Assembly: GCA_019057775.1 (NCBI GenBank)
Contig: JAHLWT010000202.1
Location: forward strand, 1 to 64,000
From: Promethearchaeota archaeon
GTDB lineage: Archaea > Asgardarchaeota > Lokiarchaeia > Sigynarchaeales > SOKP01
Reading direction: 5' to 3'
Length of the DNA: 64,000 nt
The position numbers and the translations under genes were made by a program. Below are positions 1-9,156 of this stretch, piece after piece. Within the stretch, counting starts at the first letter, position 1; each line of letters starts with the position of its first letter. Under the pieces are notes generated by a model. That model did no database searches. It saw nothing but the letters and a program-made list of their open reading frames with translations, and was not told the origin of the DNA.

Positions 1-137
1 TTTTTTTTTTTATGAAATAAATTTTTTTATTTTGTTTGATTGCCCCTATTATTAAGTAAAAACAATAACTTTTTATAAGTAAAATACCATTTGTAAATTG
101 TTGTTGACAATAATTAATTGACGACAATAAGATAAAG

Positions 138-749
138 GTGGTAAGCACGTCAGACGATTTTGATGAATTTAAGAAAATGTTTAATGTAGATTCAGATGGA
201 TTTGAAGTTGATTTTTTGTTTATTCCTGAATCTAGCCTTGATTTAAATTCAGATTATCATGAAGAAAAAGTGAAAGGTTTTAAGATATCATATCATTTTG
301 AGGCAGGTATGGAAAAACCTGAGATTAAAATTGAAGGTGTGATTGATGAAAAACAAATTCGCGAACAATTAAAAGGTATTGATTTAAATAAATATCCTAA
401 TTTGAGGAACATATTAAAATCCAGATCTGTTAATGAAATAGATGCAGCTAATCTTAATCTTTCTTTGGATACTTTTGTCGAGGAAGATGATTCTAATATC
501 TTAGTGCCATATACGGAGATTATAGACAAAAAGGACAGCACTGAAATCGTTTTAGAAACTCCAGGAATAGAAGAAAATAATGTGAATATTGAATTTAATG
601 AAGATGGTAATCAGCTAATATTTTCAGCAGAAAATGGGGTGCGAAGATACTCAAAAACTATATCTTTATCGTTTAAATCCTCTAAGAAGGATTGTGAATT
701 AGAAGTTAATAATGGAATCACAATTTTAAAAGCGAGGAAATCGGAATGA
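138..749 (+). CDS. Hsp20/alpha-crystallin-like small heat-shock protein
   Basis: This 203-residue protein carries an alpha-crystallin-like domain in its C-terminal third (about residues 130-203), seen as [12 protein letters not shown] followed by alternating beta strands and ending in the ITILKAR strand typical of Hsp20 proteins. The acidic N-terminal half is not recognised in detail. Such proteins hold unfolded clients as ATP-independent chaperones in the cytoplasm. The reading frame overlaps the next gene, a CDC48-type ATPase, by four bases (ATGA), so the two are probably translationally coupled and may work together in protein quality control. The start is uncertain: the GTG at 138 lies inside the Shine-Dalgarno-like AAAGGTGG, so initiation could be a few codons downstream, where no ATG, GTG or TTG is well placed. 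Confidence 0.75.
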   Translation: MVSTSDDFDEFKKMFNVDSDGFEVDFLFIPESSLDLNSDYHEEKVKGFKISYHFEAGMEKPEIKIEGVIDEKQIREQLKGIDLNKYPNLRNILKSRSVNEIDAANLNLSLDTFVEEDDSNILVPYTEIIDKKDSTEIVLETPGIEENNVNIEFNEDGNQLIFSAENGVRRYSKTISLSFKSSKKDCELEVNNGITILKARKSE

Positions 750-2971
750 GCGGTATAACTCGAGAATATAATGGGAAGGATACAAAAGTAAGAGTAAAAG
801 ACGCGTATAAAGGAGACGCGGGAAGAGGTAGAATTAGAATTGATCCACATCTAATCAATGAGCTTAATCTCAAGACTGGAGATGTAATAGAAATCTCCCA
901 CCCAGTAGTTCTCAAAAAAACAGCTGCCTTATTATATCCCGGTAAATTAGAGGATAAAGGTAAAAATACAATCAGAATAGATTCTTCACTAAGGAGAAAC
1001 ATTGGGGCTGCATTAGACGATATTGTAGGGATACGTAAGATAGAAGCGAGTTTAGCAGAAAGAATAACTTTTGCGGGCTTAGAAGAATCGGTAATTATTC
1101 GACGATCTGATCAATTAGTAAGGATGTTGGAAAATCGTGTGATTACTAAGGGTGATATTTTAAGTTTTAACGCGATGGGACGCAGAATTGATTTTATAGT
1201 TATAGACTATTCTCCTAAAGCAGATGCCGTGAGAATTCACTTAGAAACAAAGATTACCATTTCGGAAAAGACTCATAAAGAACTTGAGGAGCTTGAAGCA
1301 AGAAGAGTAACATATGAGGATATTGGGGGTTTAGAAGAGGAGATTCAGAGAATCCGTGAAATGATTGAATTGCCAATTCGTCATCCTGAATTGTTTAAAA
1401 GAATAGGAATCGATCCACCTAAAGGTGTATTACTTCATGGCCCTCCTGGAACGGGAAAAACATTACTTGCTAGAGCAGTCGTTTATGAAACTGAAGCACA
1501 TTTTATAACAATTAGCGGTCCAGAAATCATGAGCAAATTTTATGGTCAAAGTGAAGAAAATCTCCGCAAAGTATTTGAAGAAGCTAAAGAGATGGCACCT
1601 TCTATAATATTTATTGATGAATTGGATTCAATTGCGCCTAAAAGAGGAGAGGTTACTGGTGAAGTTGAAAGAAGAGTTGTAGCTCAATTACTCTCTTTAT
1701 TAGATGGGTTAGAAGGGAGAGGCGAAATTATTGTAATTGGAGCGACCAATAGAGTAAATGATATCGATCCTGCACTCCGACGACCTGGAAGGTTTGATCG
1801 TGAGATTGTGATAGGTGTTCCAGATACAGATGGAAGGTACGATATATTGCTAATCCACACTCGTGGAATGCCGTTATATGGTGATGTTGATCTACGTTTG
1901 CTGGCCGAGAAGACTCATGGGTTTGTGGGGGCAGATGTCGAAGCATTAGCTAAGGAGGCTGCCATGCTTGCGATAAGAGACTTACTTCCACAAATTGATT
2001 TAGATAGGCCAATTCCTCCGGAAATATTAATGAATCTCCAGATAACAATGAAAAATTTTGAAACAGCCCTAACAGGTATCGAACCTTCGGCTCTAAGAGA
2101 AGTATTAATTATTCAACCGACTGAAGGTTGGGGTGATGTTGGAGGATTAGAAGAAGCAAAGCAACAATTACAAGAAGTTATAGAATGGCCTTTGAAGTAC
2201 CCAGAACTCTTTACCCATTTAAATTCAAATCCCCCCAATGGAATTTTATTATTCGGACCTCCCGGTACGGGAAAAACATTATTAGCAAAAGCTTTAGCAC
2301 ATGAAAGTGAAGTTAATTTTATATCTGTCAAAGGACCAGAATTTCTCTCTAAATGGGTTGGTGAGAGTGAAAAAGCAGTAAGAGAGACTTTTAGGAAGGC
2401 ACGAGCAGCATCTCCTTGTATAATCTTTTTCGATGAGATTGATGCTATTGCGGGAATGAGAGGTAGATCATCTGGCTCTCAAGTAACAGAACAAGTGGTT
2501 TCACAGCTACTGACAGAAATGGATGGTCTGGAAGGTTTAAAAGATGTAATACTGCTTGCGGCTACAAATAGGCCAGATATGCTTGATCCAGCATTGTTGA
2601 GAAGCGGTAGATTCGGAAGGCATATTGAATTTCCTCTGCCAGACAAAGATGCACGAGTAGCGATATTTAAAATTCACCTTAAAAACAAGCCATTAGCATC
2701 TAATGTTGATATTAATCAAATGGCTCAAGGATTGGAAGGTTATACCGGAGCAGATATTGAAGCTATCTGTGAAGAGGCTACAATTTTGACAATTCGTAAG
2801 GCAGTAGCAGATTCTAATATCAATACTCAAAACGCAGATTCTGTGAAAGGAGTAAAAATCTCAAAAATGGAATTTGATAAAGCAATTGAAAAGATTTTGA
2901 AATCTGCAGATAGAGCGAAAATTTCACATGATAAATATTCCCAAGAACCTTCAGAAGAATTGTATAGATAA
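746..2971 (+). CDS. cdc48: CDC48/VAT-type AAA+ ATPase
   Basis: This 741-residue protein has the full p97/CDC48/VAT layout. An N-terminal substrate-binding domain (about residues 1-185, with the double-psi barrel signature near [15 protein letters not shown]) is followed by two AAA+ modules. D1 has Walker A GPPGTGKT near 232-239 and Walker B IIFIDELD near 287-294. D2 has GPPGTGKT near 504-511 and IIFFDEID near 559-566. Both modules keep the paired second-region-of-homology arginines ([18 protein letters not shown]). The family forms hexamers that unfold or extract proteins, often ahead of the proteasome. Length and motif spacing are normal for the family. It is the second gene of an operon with an Hsp20-like protein, and a winged-helix gene follows 43 bases later, possibly in the same transcript. 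Confidence 0.97.
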   Translation: MSGITREYNGKDTKVRVKDAYKGDAGRGRIRIDPHLINELNLKTGDVIEISHPVVLKKTAALLYPGKLEDKGKNTIRIDSSLRRNIGAALDDIVGIRKIEASLAERITFAGLEESVIIRRSDQLVRMLENRVITKGDILSFNAMGRRIDFIVIDYSPKADAVRIHLETKITISEKTHKELEELEARRVTYEDIGGLEEEIQRIREMIELPIRHPELFKRIGIDPPKGVLLHGPPGTGKTLLARAVVYETEAHFITISGPEIMSKFYGQSEENLRKVFEEAKEMAPSIIFIDELDSIAPKRGEVTGEVERRVVAQLLSLLDGLEGRGEIIVIGATNRVNDIDPALRRPGRFDREIVIGVPDTDGRYDILLIHTRGMPLYGDVDLRLLAEKTHGFVGADVEALAKEAAMLAIRDLLPQIDLDRPIPPEILMNLQITMKNFETALTGIEPSALREVLIIQPTEGWGDVGGLEEAKQQLQEVIEWPLKYPELFTHLNSNPPNGILLFGPPGTGKTLLAKALAHESEVNFISVKGPEFLSKWVGESEKAVRETFRKARAASPCIIFFDEIDAIAGMRGRSSGSQVTEQVVSQLLTEMDGLEGLKDVILLAATNRPDMLDPALLRSGRFGRHIEFPLPDKDARVAIFKIHLKNKPLASNVDINQMAQGLEGYTGADIEAICEEATILTIRKAVADSNINTQNADSVKGVKISKMEFDKAIEKILKSADRAKISHDKYSQEPSEELYR

Positions 2972-3014
2972 TTAAAAAATAAAAATAAAGTTAGAATACA
3001 AAGGAGTGTCTCAA

Positions 3015-3800
3015 ATGGAATTAGAAGAGCAAGAAGAAAATACGAAGTTTCTAAGTTTAGATAATTTACTTGAGATATTAGGTAATCCTACGAGACGCGT
3101 AATTTTATCTAAATTATCTAAGGTCCCTTTAGGTGCTTCAGAACTAGCAGCTTCATTTGGAAAAAGAATCTCAAGACAAGCGATTCATAGTCAGCTTAAA
3201 ATGCTCTCGGAGTCTGAAGTTATTGAAAGCTTTGGAGATGATCCACGAAATATTAAGTATCGTATTAAAAGTAATCTTTCTTTAAGAATTGATATCACTC
3301 CTGATTATTACAATATTACTTACAATATATCTAAAGTAGAAGAGTTTAGAGAAAACCTAGAACTAAAATATACTGGTTCTCATATAGCCTATCAAAAAAT
3401 AACTAACCCAAATAAGAAACTGAGATTTTTAGGAGAAAAAATTAAAGAAAGAGAGCAAAGTATTAGGAGTATAGAGGAGGAAAGAAATGTATTATTACAT
3501 GATAAAGAATGTTTCATTGTGGAATTAAAGAACTTAATGAAAAGTCGATTTGAAGTGGGTATTAGAAAAAAAGAACAACCCAATTTAGAAAAGGAGATAT
3601 TTTATACTCTGTTTTATAACCCAATTAGATATTATAAGAAAATAAACATCGATAAATTACTTGATGATATGTTCTTCTCAGAAATGGGTCCTATTAGGAG
3701 AGATCAGCATAGAGTTTCTATTCGACACTTACTCCGAGATTTATCAGGCATGATAGGTTTTTTACATGAGGTTGAAGATGACTGGTTTTTTGACATCTAA
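3015..3800 (+). CDS. Winged-helix transcriptional regulator (ArsR-like)
   Basis: The N-terminal part (about residues 12-90) reads as a winged-helix domain of ArsR type: a helix with ILGNPTRRVILSKLSK, then LGASELAASFG and a recognition helix around RISRQAIHSQLKMLSES, followed by a wing with KYRI. The rest contains a coiled-coil segment (about 140-180) and a C-terminal region that could be a second helical domain. The ATG at 3015 is preferred over the GTG at 3006 because GGAG (3003-3006) lies eight bases before it and overlaps the GTG. It follows CDC48 by a short gap and may regulate or be co-transcribed with the chaperone operon. The effector is not evident. Confidence 0.75.
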   Translation: MELEEQEENTKFLSLDNLLEILGNPTRRVILSKLSKVPLGASELAASFGKRISRQAIHSQLKMLSESEVIESFGDDPRNIKYRIKSNLSLRIDITPDYYNITYNISKVEEFRENLELKYTGSHIAYQKITNPNKKLRFLGEKIKEREQSIRSIEEERNVLLHDKECFIVELKNLMKSRFEVGIRKKEQPNLEKEIFYTLFYNPIRYYKKINIDKLLDDMFFSEMGPIRRDQHRVSIRHLLRDLSGMIGFLHEVEDDWFFDI

Positions 3801-3846
3801 TCTTCAATTAGTTAATTTTTTCAATAATCTTGTTTTTAAATGAGGT

Positions 3847-4353
3847 ATGAAAATGAATCTGCAAGAATTAAAGAAAATTATGCCAGAGATATTCGACAAA
3901 ATTAAGGAAGATGTGAGGAAAGTATATGGGCGTCATCGAGCAGGTTTGAGTCTCGGATTAGTTGAGATGGGTATGAATAGAGGAGGTTTTATAGGTGGAA
4001 TGCATTTTCATCCGGGGACTGATATTGTAATGAATAAGACACCATTAAAAATAATTCTAAAAGAACAACCTTTTGAAATAGTCTGGGCTTATACTTATCA
4101 TATACTATTACATGAATATATTCATTCCTTAGGAATTATCGATGAACAACAATGTAGAATTTTAACCCTTAAGATAAGTGAAGAAATTTTCATGGATTCA
4201 AATCATCCAGCTATTATCCTCGCAAAAATTGGAATTGGTACTTATTTTCCTAATCTAAATCTTATTTACACTCCGCCAGATCTAAAACCTGATGGTATTC
4301 CTATTGAATATGTATATGAATTTGATAATCAAAGTTATGATTATTATTCGTAA
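3847..4353 (+). CDS. Zincin-like protein with HExxH motif
   Basis: This 168-residue soluble protein contains HEYIHSLGIIDE (about residues 89-100), which fits the HExxH zinc-metalloprotease signature inside a helix. No signal peptide or membrane segment is seen. A glycine-rich stretch (GMNRGGFIGGMHFHPG) precedes the motif. I do not recognise the family precisely, and proteolytic activity is inferred from the motif alone. The ATG start is preceded by the weak ribosome-binding sequence TGAGGTATGAAA. The gene stands between the winged-helix regulator on the same strand and a convergent response regulator. Confidence 0.6.
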   Translation: MKMNLQELKKIMPEIFDKIKEDVRKVYGRHRAGLSLGLVEMGMNRGGFIGGMHFHPGTDIVMNKTPLKIILKEQPFEIVWAYTYHILLHEYIHSLGIIDEQQCRILTLKISEEIFMDSNHPAIILAKIGIGTYFPNLNLIYTPPDLKPDGIPIEYVYEFDNQSYDYYS

Positions 4354-4402
4354 AAGTCTAATTTTAAAAAATGAGGTTTTTTAAGATAAGAATTAATAGT
4401 TT

Positions 4403-4780
4403 TCAGGACTCTATTTCTTCCGTAACATTCAAACACTTATTAACAGTATTTACTAGCTTTTTTTGAGAAAAAGGTTTATCTAAAAATCCTACTGCTCCAC
4501 AACTAAATACTTCTTGTTTTATAGTTCTATCAGCACTTGCAAATATAACTTTAGATTCTTTATCAATTTGCAAAATTTCTTTTAACGCATCAATACCATT
4601 TTTTATTGGCATTCTATAATCTAATATAATTATATCAGGCTTTTCAGTGAATTCTTTATACATTTTTATTGCTTCATCCCCATTACTTGCAATCCCCACT
4701 ACGTCATATCCTGACATTTCCAGAAGCAATTCATAAAGCCTTTGTAGATCTCTGTCATCCTCAGCTATAAAGATCTTAAT
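4403..4780 (-). CDS. Stand-alone response regulator receiver domain
   Basis: The protein is a single CheY-like receiver domain of about 125 residues with no output domain. It shows the acidic pair near the N-terminus (FIAEDDRD), the phospho-accepting aspartate in IIILDYRMP, and the conserved lysine in DKPF. It probably relays phosphate from a PAS histidine kinase such as the two encoded near 38-43 kb. The TTG at 4729 would remove the essential N-terminal aspartates, so the true start is upstream. The only suitable codon between the upstream in-frame stop and the AEDD motif is an ATT at 4780-4778, about ten bases behind a GGAGGAG Shine-Dalgarno motif. The predicted N-terminus is M-K-I-F-I-A-E-D-D. 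This is one of several apparent ATT starts in the window. Confidence 0.85.
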   Translation of the reverse strand: MKIFIAEDDRDLQRLYELLLEMSGYDVVGIASNGDEAIKMYKEFTEKPDIIILDYRMPIKNGIDALKEILQIDKESKVIFASADRTIKQEVFSCGAVGFLDKPFSQKKLVNTVNKCLNVTEEIES

Positions 4781-5168
4781 TACTTTATTTCTCCTCCGAA
4801 AGATATTTTGTAAAGCTATAAGTACAATTTATACTTACTTGGTTTTTTAACCCCTATTATACTTTTTCAAGCTTGAGCTTGATTTTTATAAAAAAATATG
4901 TTAATTTACCATATCAACCGTATGAAACTAAAACAGAAATTATTATATTTATGCTTTTGCGTTTATGCAAATAAGCGTGATGGTGTTTAATTTTTAAACT
5001 TGAATTATACCTCTAGGCTCAATCTTAAATTTTCTAACTTTTGAAATTCTATCTCTCTTCACACAAAATTATTTTTTATTTTCGAAAATTTTATTTTTAC
5101 GTTAATTTTACAAGATATAGGAAATCAATCAAGTTGATAATAGTACTTTTTCAAAATGGAGGATTAAA
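4781..5168. other. Intergenic region between divergent response regulator and polyferredoxin
   Basis: This 388-base AT-rich stretch separates two divergent genes and should hold both promoters. No convincing reading frame is seen. It contains the imperfect inverted repeat at 4953-4976 and several T-rich runs. The GGAGGAG and GGAGG ribosome-binding sites of the two flanking genes lie at its edges (about 4791-4797 on the minus strand and 5158-5162 on the plus strand). Confidence 0.6.
4953..4976. repeat. Imperfect inverted repeat in a divergent promoter region
   Basis: The arms GCTTTTGC and GCAAATAAGC face each other around GTTTAT. The inner TTTGC/GCAAA pairing is perfect and the outer GCTT/AAGC pairing follows after a small bulge. 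It lies in the gap between divergent genes, so a regulator-binding site is possible. A chance palindrome cannot be excluded. Confidence 0.3.
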
Positions 5169-6239
5169 ATTTCGCAAACTAAAAAGAAAGATAAAAACAT
5201 TGAGGAAGAAAAAGAAATAATAAAAAAGGATATAGAAGTTGATTCAAATCAATTAGTACTACAATGGAAATACCAAAATGTTGATAAAAAGCTCACCTAT
5301 GATATAAAGAAATGTATCGGTTGTTCATTATGTAAACTTATATGTCCTGTGGAAGCAATCGAGCTTGGTCCAATTCCAGATATAGCTCAGGGAAAATTAA
5401 GTGAAGATACTCCTAAAATCTTAATTGACCATAATAAGTGTTGTTATTGTATGCTATGTGCTGTAGTTTGCCCAAATGACGCATTTCATGAAAAAATTTT
5501 TCCTGAAGAACAAATTGATTTAGCTGAATTTCCATCGATTGGGAAATTTTTTAAAATTGATATGAATGAATGTATAGAAGATTCCGCTAAAGAAATATGT
5601 CAATTATGTTTAACTGTAAGAGAACGAAATAATATTAAAGATTACTTTAAAATTCAAAAAGAATGCCCAACCAACTGTTTTTCTATTAATTCTCCTCTAA
5701 AAGGCGAAGTTATCCTCAAAAAAAGTATGCTCCATAAATGTGATCCGCAGGGCTGTAAAGGCTGTGTTAATATTTGCCCCACTGAGTCTTTTTTTATTCC
5801 AGAAAAAGCAGAAGATGTTAAAAAATATGGAAAAATTGCGTGTAATGAAGATGAGTGTTTTTATTGTGGAGCATGTGAAAACTCATGTCCAGATGATTTA
5901 ATAAAAGTAGAAAGAATAGAAATTTTAATTAGGGATCCCGAAAAACCGGGAAATTATCCTTGGCTTGAGGGATGGGTAAAGAACATAAAAGAGATTATTA
6001 AAAGAAGACTTATTCAAGGTAAGGATCAAGTAATAATCCCCGCTATTGAAGAAGAAGTTAAGGATTTAAAGGAAAAAATAGATGAGGTAATTCCTCAATT
6101 ATCTCCTGAAGAAAAACATAAATTAAATGAATTAAATGAGAAAATCCAAACCTTCCTTAGATCTCCTAAGATCAGATATTGGATTAAAGATAAAAAAATA
6201 GAAAAAATTACAAAAGAATTAAAAAAAATTCTTGATTAA
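5169..6239 (+). CDS. Polyferredoxin with multiple 4Fe-4S clusters
   Basis: The first 200 or so residues carry repeated 4Fe-4S cluster motifs: CIGCSLCKLICP, CCYCMLCAVVCP, a more divergent ICQLC...ECPTNCF set, CDPQGCKGCVNICP and CFYCGACENSCP. The C-terminal 90 residues are charged and helical with no cysteines. Such proteins pass electrons between redox enzymes, as the FwdF/MvhB-type polyferredoxins do in C1 metabolism. The partner is not encoded nearby, though a Wood-Ljungdahl gene (cdhD) lies at 50.6 kb. A GTG at 5349 would cut off the first cysteine motif. The coding frame continues upstream to an ATT at 5169, six bases behind GGAGG at 5158-5162, with no ATG, GTG or TTG between, so ATT is the likely start. 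Confidence 0.85.
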   Translation: MSQTKKKDKNIEEEKEIIKKDIEVDSNQLVLQWKYQNVDKKLTYDIKKCIGCSLCKLICPVEAIELGPIPDIAQGKLSEDTPKILIDHNKCCYCMLCAVVCPNDAFHEKIFPEEQIDLAEFPSIGKFFKIDMNECIEDSAKEICQLCLTVRERNNIKDYFKIQKECPTNCFSINSPLKGEVILKKSMLHKCDPQGCKGCVNICPTESFFIPEKAEDVKKYGKIACNEDECFYCGACENSCPDDLIKVERIEILIRDPEKPGNYPWLEGWVKNIKEIIKRRLIQGKDQVIIPAIEEEVKDLKEKIDEVIPQLSPEEKHKLNELNEKIQTFLRSPKIRYWIKDKKIEKITKELKKILD

Positions 6240-6352
6240 ACTCTTTTTCTTCCGTCTTTTTACTTAGTAAAATTATATCAAGTCTCAAAAATTACGCTTG
6301 TTTTTATAATTAGAATTTAAAGGATTGTAAATTAGATTCAAGTTCAGTAATT

Positions 6353-6640
6353 ATGATTTTACGATTAAAAATAAAGCCAGTTAAGAATGCAAACAATAAA
6401 CAAATTTTTGCCTGGATACAGGATCATAAAGATTTTAGAGAGGAAGTTAAGCAATTACTGAAATTTTTTAAAGACCAAATAATTGTAAAAAAGAGAATAA
6501 GATTTCATAAATACATTAGGATGACTTCAGAAAATCCTGCTATAATGCTCTCTCTTCTCTCCGCTATTCAGGATTTAATTCCGGAAATTTATTTCAAATC
6601 AGAAGAAGAAATTGACATTGAAAATTTTCCTAAAACTTGA
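6353..6640 (+). CDS. Small protein of unknown function
   Basis: This 95-residue basic protein is not recognised. It opens with a beta-like segment (MILRLKIKPVK), continues with an amphipathic helix (FAWIQDHKDFREEVKQLLKFF) and ends in an acidic tail. There are no cysteines, signal peptide or membrane segment. It begins with ATG about 110 bases after the polyferredoxin stop, on the same strand, and the tRNA-Pro gene follows on the other strand. Base composition matches the surroundings, so it is probably a real gene. Confidence 0.5.
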   Translation: MILRLKIKPVKNANNKQIFAWIQDHKDFREEVKQLLKFFKDQIIVKKRIRFHKYIRMTSENPAIMLSLLSAIQDLIPEIYFKSEEEIDIENFPKT

Positions 6641-6673
6641 TTATTTTTCTATTATCATTATAAAAATTAGAAA

Positions 6674-6775
6674 TGGGAGGGGAGGGATTCGAACCCCCGG
6701 CCCCTTGGTCCCAAACCAAGAATCATGCTATAGAGAAAACCACTATAGTATCATACCAGGCTAGACCACCCTCCC
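6674..6775 (-). tRNA. tRNA-Pro (anticodon UGG) with a non-canonical intron
   Basis: Read on the minus strand, the acceptor stem GGGAGGG pairs with CCCTCCC, discriminator A follows and CCA is not encoded. The D arm is GTCTAGCCTGGTATGAT. The anticodon arm is CTTGG-TTTGGGA-CCAAG with anticodon TGG at 6711-6713, and the T arm is GGGGG-TTCGAAT-CCCTC. Removing 28 bases between the D arm and the anticodon stem leaves a normal 74-base tRNA with a five-base variable loop. The insertion is therefore an intron outside the usual 37/38 position, as known in some archaeal tRNAs. Confidence 0.92.
6722..6749 (-). other. 28-base tRNA intron near position 25/26
   Basis: The intron lies between the D arm and the anticodon stem. 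It is bounded by an ATGAT direct repeat, so the exact splice points are uncertain by up to five bases. Within it CTATAG occurs twice around TGGTTTTCT and can form a six-base-pair hairpin. Archaeal tRNA introns are removed by the splicing endonuclease at bulge-helix-bulge structures. I did not establish a full bulge-helix-bulge fold here. Confidence 0.75.
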
Positions 6776-6940
6776 TTTTGGAAACGGGCTTTTCTTTTTA
6801 AAGATCTTATTCAATTTCTCTCTTATTATTAAGATAAACTAAAAATTAAATAAGTTCTCTTATTTATATGCCGGTATAGAAAATAAAAATTAATATTCTA
6901 AAAAAGTTTTATCGTTAATCCTTGAGATTTTTATTTTTTA

Positions 6941-6950
6941 TTTATAAATA
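6941..6950 (+). promoter_or_regulatory. Probable TATA box
   Basis: TTTATAAATA lies about 42 bases before the start of the following gene. This suits an archaeal TATA element with a transcription start about 25 bases downstream and a short leader. It was judged by eye in an AT-rich region. Confidence 0.35.
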
Positions 6951-6991
6951 TTGATATAGATATACATTAATATAATCTTAAAAATATAGAT

Positions 6992-7462
6992 GTGAAAAAA
7001 ATGGTTGGTGAATGGTTGAACACATCAGAAGTTATTGATAAAAATGCAAAAAAACCATGTCGTAGACTAGGTTGGTGCCCTTATGGTAAATTAGTTGAAG
7101 AATTTCCAATAAGAGAACAATTTAACGATTTTTCTTGTAAAGTATTTCAACATGATTGCCCTATTTTTTATCATATTGAATATACTTCTGAAAAATATAG
7201 TAAAGAAGATTATGAAAAAGAAGTCGAAATCTTATATAATCAAGGAGGATTAAGCAAAGTTTTCTCTAAAGATAAGATCGCAGAATATTGGTATAATATG
7301 GGATCAGCTCATAGTGCTGATGATGATAAATTGAAATTACAATATGCTATTGAAAAAGTTCTCAAAGAACAGCCAGACCAAAAAGAAATTCTCCAAAAAT
7401 TACATAAAATCATTATATCAGTATCATTAGAGGAAATTAATCGATGGGATTCCCAAAAGTAA
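6992..7462 (+). CDS. Conserved cysteine-rich protein of unknown function
   Basis: The 156-residue protein has an N-terminal cysteine cluster: CRRLGWCPYGKLVEEFP, then SCKVFQHDCPIFYHIE. The four cysteines could bind a metal or an iron-sulfur cluster. I recall this CPYGKLVEEFP / C-x-HDCP pattern from uncharacterised proteins in bacteria and archaea but know no function. The C-terminal part is helical and charged. Either the GTG at 6992 or the ATG at 7001 could be the start, and no Shine-Dalgarno motif separates them. A TATA-like element lies upstream, so it probably has its own promoter. Confidence 0.55.
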   Translation: MKKMVGEWLNTSEVIDKNAKKPCRRLGWCPYGKLVEEFPIREQFNDFSCKVFQHDCPIFYHIEYTSEKYSKEDYEKEVEILYNQGGLSKVFSKDKIAEYWYNMGSAHSADDDKLKLQYAIEKVLKEQPDQKEILQKLHKIIISVSLEEINRWDSQK

Positions 7463-7587
7463 TTAGTAATTATTTATAAAGTATATTTCTCTCATTTTTA
7501 AACTGATAAAAAAATTAGATTTTTTATACTCAAGTTTAGATATTCCTTCAATAATTAATCTAATTTATTTTAGGAATAAAAGGGCAA

Positions 7588-9069
7588 ATGGCTAAAAGAT
7601 CTAAAGAATGGAGTGAGAAAATTAGTAAAAGTATAACTCAGAAATGGAAAGATAAAGAATACCGTCAAAAACAAACGGATACAATGCATTCAGAGGAATA
7701 CAGAAGGATAAAAAGCGAAGAAATGCAGAAAAAATGGGAAAAAGATGAATTCAGAGAAAGGATGACTGGTGAAAGTCATCCTAACTGGAATCCTAACCGT
7801 GAAGAAGTAGAAAAACCATATGGTCCAGGCTGGTACGGAGAAAAGGAAAAACACATAAAATCACTTACTGAAGAACAACATGGTCGAGATGCTTTAACCG
7901 GAGAAAAATTTAAAGATGATGATACAATTGTTAGGCACCATATAGACTATGATAAAAGTAATAATGATCTTGATAACCTCTGTGCTCTTACTCCAGAAAC
8001 TCATGGCAAAGTTCATAATGAGAGCACAATGAATAGAGAAGATTACTTAAAAGCTTTTCAAGAAGGAAAGGAAAATTTAAAGCAAGGGATTCCTCCAGAG
8101 CATTGGGATGAAAAAAATAAGGAAGAATATAAAAATAGTGAAAAACTAGGGGAAAAGCAGACACCAGAAAATCAAACTAAAGAATCAGATAATCAATTAA
8201 ATCGAGAAGATTCTAAAGATAAAAATTCACCTCCAGAAAATCTAAAAGAATCTAAGGAAGAAACAAATAAGGAACCAGTAAAAAAACCAGCAGAACAACC
8301 TGAAGGACAACCAGAGCAACCTAAAGAACAACCAGAACAACCTAAAGAACAACCTGAGCAACCAAAAGAACAACCAGAACAACCTAAAGAACAACCTGAG
8401 CAACCAAAAGAACAACTAGAGCAACCAAAAGAACAACCAAAAGAACAACCAGAACAACCTAAGGAACAACCAGATCAACCTAAGGAACAACCAGATCAAC
8501 CTGAAGAACAACCAGATCAACCTGAAGAACAACCAGATCAACCTGAAGAACAACCAGATCAACCTGAAGAACAGCCAGATCAACCTGAAGAACAGCCAGA
8601 TCAACCTGAAGAACCAGAACAAGCAGAAGAACAACTAAACATTCAATCTACAGAATCTTCCCAGAATCTATCTAAAACAGATGAAAAATTTGAGAGTTTG
8701 CAATTACCAGAACCAGCACAAGGAAGTTCAGAAATACATATAGTGTCTAACGAGTCTATTGGAGATTTTGAGAATCCGGATAAAGTTGAAAGGGGTAAGA
8801 AAGATATTGATGGCACGCTTGATACTATAAATGATAAGGGTAATGAAGATAAAGGAGAAGATTTAAGAGGATTAAACGAAATGGAAGACACTGAAGATTT
8901 AGTAGAATGGGATGATCTAAAAGTATTTGGTGATTTAGTAGATTCAGACAATTTAGGTGAATCGTATGATTACAGGGGGATCGATGGCTCTTCAGATGAA
9001 GAAGGTGAAGCTCATGATACAATGGATAAGCAATCCAATGGAACCACTGAAAGAGGCGGGGAACCTTGA
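7588..9069 (+). CDS. HNH endonuclease with heptad-repeat linker and acidic tail
   Basis: The 493-residue protein has three parts. Residues 1-75 contain repeated KWKDKEYRQK/KWEKDEFRER segments like the NUMOD3 DNA-binding modules of homing endonucleases. About residues 95-145 hold an HNH nuclease motif, HHIDYDKSNNDLDNLCAL followed by H...H. Residues 230-350 are a proline/glutamine/glutamate-rich tandem repeat of a seven-residue unit (PEQPKEQ, later PDQPEEQ), followed by a very acidic, probably disordered tail. The whole gene lacks a transmembrane segment. A HerA-like ATPase begins 87 bases downstream on the same strand. Nuclease-HerA pairs are known in repair and defence, so a two-gene system is possible; it could instead be a free-standing homing-type nuclease. 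The repeat tract is unusually long for such a protein. Confidence 0.75.
   Translation: MAKRSKEWSEKISKSITQKWKDKEYRQKQTDTMHSEEYRRIKSEEMQKKWEKDEFRERMTGESHPNWNPNREEVEKPYGPGWYGEKEKHIKSLTEEQHGRDALTGEKFKDDDTIVRHHIDYDKSNNDLDNLCALTPETHGKVHNESTMNREDYLKAFQEGKENLKQGIPPEHWDEKNKEEYKNSEKLGEKQTPENQTKESDNQLNREDSKDKNSPPENLKESKEETNKEPVKKPAEQPEGQPEQPKEQPEQPKEQPEQPKEQPEQPKEQPEQPKEQLEQPKEQPKEQPEQPKEQPDQPKEQPDQPEEQPDQPEEQPDQPEEQPDQPEEQPDQPEEQPDQPEEPEQAEEQLNIQSTESSQNLSKTDEKFESLQLPEPAQGSSEIHIVSNESIGDFENPDKVERGKKDIDGTLDTINDKGNEDKGEDLRGLNEMEDTEDLVEWDDLKVFGDLVDSDNLGESYDYRGIDGSSDEEGEAHDTMDKQSNGTTERGGEP
8296..8620 (+). repeat. 21-bp in-frame tandem repeat inside the HNH gene
   Basis: About 14-15 copies of a 21-base unit encode the seven-residue period E-Q-P-E-Q-P-K. 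An early set reads PEQPKEQ and a later, more uniform set reads PDQPEEQ. One unit near 8430 is shortened to PKEQ. The 3' copies are nearly identical at DNA level, which suggests recent expansion. Confidence 0.9.
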
Positions 9070-9156
9070 AATTACTAAAAACCTCTGATTTTATATAATA
9101 ATTTTTCTAACTAATTATGCCCAATAATCAACTTTTTTTCGGGGCAAGGGTAAAAA

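Noticed and set aside
5349..6239. Shorter polyferredoxin starting at GTG 5349
   Set aside because: It would cut through the first 4Fe-4S motif, whose three upstream cysteines are encoded in the same open frame.
8296..8620. Possible CRISPR-like array
   Set aside because: The repeats are 21-base in-frame codon repeats without unique spacers, so they belong to the protein.
8416..8634. Open frame on the minus strand rich in LIWLFFRL
   Set aside because: It is the antisense shadow of the proline/glutamine repeat of the HNH gene and has no start context of its own.
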